A stretch of DNA of 6,446 nucleotides. It comes from Chloroflexota bacterium (GTDB lineage: Bacteria; Chloroflexota; Anaerolineae; Anaerolineales; VGOW01). Location: NCBI GenBank assembly GCA_016215145.1, contig JACRLA010000469.1, positions 1 to 6,446 on the forward strand. Reading direction: 5' to 3'. This document shows, in pieces, positions 5,091-6,446 of the stretch. Position 1 is the first letter of the stretch. Each line of letters starts with the position of its first letter. The position numbers and the translations under genes were made by a program. The notes below the pieces were generated by a model that had not been told where the DNA came from, did no database searches, and was given only the letters and a program-made list of their open reading frames with translations.

Positions 5091-5636
5091 CTTCGCCCAC
5101 TCTTCCAAACGATCCATCTGCGTCGGCGTCGGCGTGATGAACGGTCTCACCTTGCGAATCAACTTCATCGCCTCTTCAACCGTGTGCCCTTCGCTGATCA
5201 AATACACCGCCGCCATTGTCGGCGCGCGCCCCACGCCCTGCGCGCAATGGATGTAAACACCCTGCCCGCTTTGAATCGCCTGACGGATAAAAGCGACTCC
5301 CTCGCGCAGTTGATTCATATCGGGGGCGCCGTCATCGGGTGCGGGGAGCGAAAGATGTAAGGGGAACGCGACTCCGCGCCCCACGTCATCCGACTCTTCT
5401 CTCAAATTCAACGTTGCCCCGATCCCCATCTGCTTCATCAACTCCATGCCGCGTTTGTAATGCTGACCACCCACAAAAAGTTTATCCGTCACGCGAGTCG
5501 TCTCAACAGGTGAAACACCCTGCCACATACGAATCACTTTTTCCCAAAGCCACAACCACGTCATGCCCAAACCAAACTCGTTGAGGCCAGTAGAAAAAAT
5601 TTGAATGCCCTTGCGAGCCAAAGAAACTGTTTGCAT
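5055..5636 (-). CDS. Dual-specificity-type protein phosphatase (CX5R cysteine phosphatase)
   Basis: The 193-residue protein carries the cysteine-phosphatase signature HCAQGVGR with nucleophile C131 and phosphate-binding R137. An upstream Asp-containing loop APDDGAPD (99-106) could supply the general acid. The DSP-like entry strand is VTDKLFVGGQ (49-58), and the helix after the loop is PTMAAVYLISEG. Such enzymes hydrolyse phospho-Tyr/Ser/Thr or other phosphomonoesters; the substrate here is unknown. The residue after R137 is Ala rather than the frequent Ser/Thr. Residues 24-40 are Trp-rich (MTWLWLWEKVIRMW) and may be an amphipathic or membrane-touching helix. The start is uncertain: the ATG at 5636 or the one at 5564 (M25). 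Neither has a Shine-Dalgarno site. The final residues MNNETMNNEQ and the stop come from the TTCATTG repeat, so the native tail may have been replaced or extended. Confidence 0.88.
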   Translation of the reverse strand: MQTVSLARKGIQIFSTGLNEFGLGMTWLWLWEKVIRMWQGVSPVETTRVTDKLFVGGQHYKRGMELMKQMGIGATLNLREESDDVGRGVAFPLHLSLPAPDDGAPDMNQLREGVAFIRQAIQSGQGVYIHCAQGVGRAPTMAAVYLISEGHTVEEAMKLIRKVRPFITPTPTQMDRLEEWAKQMNNETMNNEQ

Positions 5637-5673
5637 CGTTGAAAATTTTTCACCGCATTCGCGGAGTTAGCCC

Positions 5674-5760
5674 CGTCATTGCGAGCGCACTTCGCGAAGC
5701 AATCTCAAACTCTGCCGACGCGAGATTGCTTCGTCACAAAGAACGTTCCTCGCAATGACG
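5674..5760. mobile_element. MITE-like palindromic intergenic element (CGTCATTGCGAG ... CTCGCAATGACG)
   Basis: The two ends are perfect 12-base inverted repeats (CGTCATTGCGAG and CTCGCAATGACG). A second perfect 12-base inverted pair lies inside (CGAAGCAATCTC at 5695-5706 and GAGATTGCTTCG at 5722-5733). The arms differ between these blocks (9 against 15 bases), and about 15 bases form the centre. There is no transposase. Sequences of the form GTCATTGCGAG...GAAGCAATCTC are familiar to me as dispersed non-autonomous repeats in several bacterial groups; copy number in this genome cannot be judged. It lies between proS and the phosphatase gene and would form a stem-loop in a through-transcript. Confidence 0.8.
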
Positions 5761-5764
5761 TTTA

Positions 5765-5799
5765 TGCTATCTGCCATTCGCCATCTGCTATCCGCCACT
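5765..5799. repeat. Quasi-tandem repeat (GCTATCTGC / CCATTCGC words) after proS
   Basis: TGCTATCTGCCATTCGCCATCTGCTATCCGCCACTC (given here as a pattern of GCTATCTGC, CCATTCGCC, ATCTGCTATCC words) fills the gap between the MITE-like element and the proS stop codon. The words recur at the HEAT gene 3' end (3453-3480). It starts within five bases of the proS stop. Confidence 0.5.
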
Positions 5800-5801
5800 C
5801 A

Positions 5802-6446
5802 CTAATACGCCTTCGCAAACAACGCCTTCTCTTTCGCCACCTTGCCGCAGTGAATACATGTGCCTGCTTCAGTCGGCTGACCATCGAGAGGGATGCAGCG
5901 CGTGGTTGCCTTCGTCTCTTCTTTTATCTTCGCCTCACATTCGGCTTCGCCGCACCAATACGAGATGGCAAAACCTTTCTCCATAACTTTCTTGAACTCG
6001 GCGTAATCTTTAGGATCGTGCGTGTTTTCATCGCGCATCTTGAGCGCGCGATCATAAAGCGCTTTGTGAATCGTGTTCAACATCGTCTTCGCAGTTTCAG
6101 CGATGCCGTCTTGCGAGACAAAACTTTTGCCCTCTCTACCCGGCATATCACGCCGCGCCATCGCCACTGTGCCTTTTTCTACGTCTTTAGGACCCACTTC
6201 GATTCGCAACGGCACACCGCGCATCTCCCAATCGTTATATTTAAAACCGGGAGTCTCATCACGCTCATCCACTTTCACCCGCACGTCGGCGGCGATGAGT
6301 TCGGCGCGAATCTTGTTGACCACCGCCATCACTTTTTCTTTTTCGGCGTCGGTCTTACCAATCGGCACGATGACCACTTGAAACGGCGCGAGACGTGGTG
6401 GCATGATCAAACCTTGATCATCGCCATGCACCATGATCAACGCCCC
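5802..6446 (-). CDS. proS: Prolyl-tRNA synthetase, type 3, C-terminal part (5' end off the window)
   Basis: The visible 214 residues are the C-terminal part of a class II prolyl-tRNA synthetase, which charges tRNA-Pro with proline in the cytoplasm. The frame stays open to the window edge (GGG GCG before TTG at 6440), so 6440 is not the start. The fragment opens with the motif 3 region, IMVHGDDQGLIMPPRLAP, then the anticodon-binding domain (VVIVPIG through about residue 125) including DERDETPGFKYNDWEMRG. It ends with the C-terminal domain typical of archaeal/eukaryote-like ProRS, with cysteines at visible residues 165, 170, 184, 197 and 200 (CxxxxC and CxxC suited to zinc) and a terminal Ala-Tyr. 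A Tyr end is usual for this type, which lacks the editing insertion of the long bacterial form. It is complete at its 3' end. The downstream gene is separated by 165 bases of repeat and MITE-like sequence. Confidence 0.96.
   Translation of the reverse strand, partial: GALIMVHGDDQGLIMPPRLAPFQVVIVPIGKTDAEKEKVMAVVNKIRAELIAADVRVKVDERDETPGFKYNDWEMRGVPLRIEVGPKDVEKGTVAMARRDMPGREGKSFVSQDGIAETAKTMLNTIHKALYDRALKMRDENTHDPKDYAEFKKVMEKGFAISYWCGEAECEAKIKEETKATTRCIPLDGQPTEAGTCIHCGKVAKEKALFAKAY

Overview
The window reads as a stretch of bacterial chromosome with every supported gene on the minus strand. In transcription order (right to left) these are: the 3' part of a prolyl-tRNA synthetase gene (proS, archaeal/eukaryote-like type 3), a dual-specificity-type protein phosphatase, a GNAT acetyltransferase of the RimJ/RimL kind, a HEAT-repeat protein resembling the AlkD DNA-alkylation family, ribosomal protein S15 (rpsO), polynucleotide phosphorylase (pnp), and the 5' part of an AI-2E family membrane protein. 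No tRNA, rRNA, CRISPR array, transposase or phage gene was seen. No gene-free stretch exceeds 300 bases. Plus-strand open frames are shadows of the minus-strand genes.

Organism: the type 3 ProRS ending in Tyr, the rpsO-pnp pair, the moderate G+C coding sequence and intergenic spacers full of quasi-tandem short words fit an environmental bacterium. My best guess is Chloroflexota (Anaerolineae-like). This is an impression, not a demonstrated assignment.

Right part (about 3400-6446): a housekeeping gene (proS) is followed by three small accessory genes (phosphatase, GNAT, HEAT). They are separated by short spacers holding low-complexity dispersed repeats and one palindromic MITE-like element (5674-5760). 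Two spacers (4284-4361 and 4991-5090) are copies of one composite repeat. In three genes the repeat runs into the 3' end of the coding sequence and supplies the stop codon. None of these three genes has a visible Shine-Dalgarno sequence.

Left part (1-3400): rpsO and pnp each have a strong Shine-Dalgarno sequence and an intrinsic terminator (2947-2999 and 531-571). Between the rpsO terminator and pnp lies a 69-base near-perfect palindrome (2855-2923). If transcribed, it would fold into a long hairpin in the pnp leader, where RNase III/PNPase autoregulation acts in Escherichia coli. After the pnp terminator an independently translated AI-2E membrane protein begins and runs off the window.

I see no clearly new multi-gene system. 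The most interesting items are the pnp leader palindrome, the repeat-derived gene ends, and the AlkD-like protein that appears to lack the known catalytic residues.
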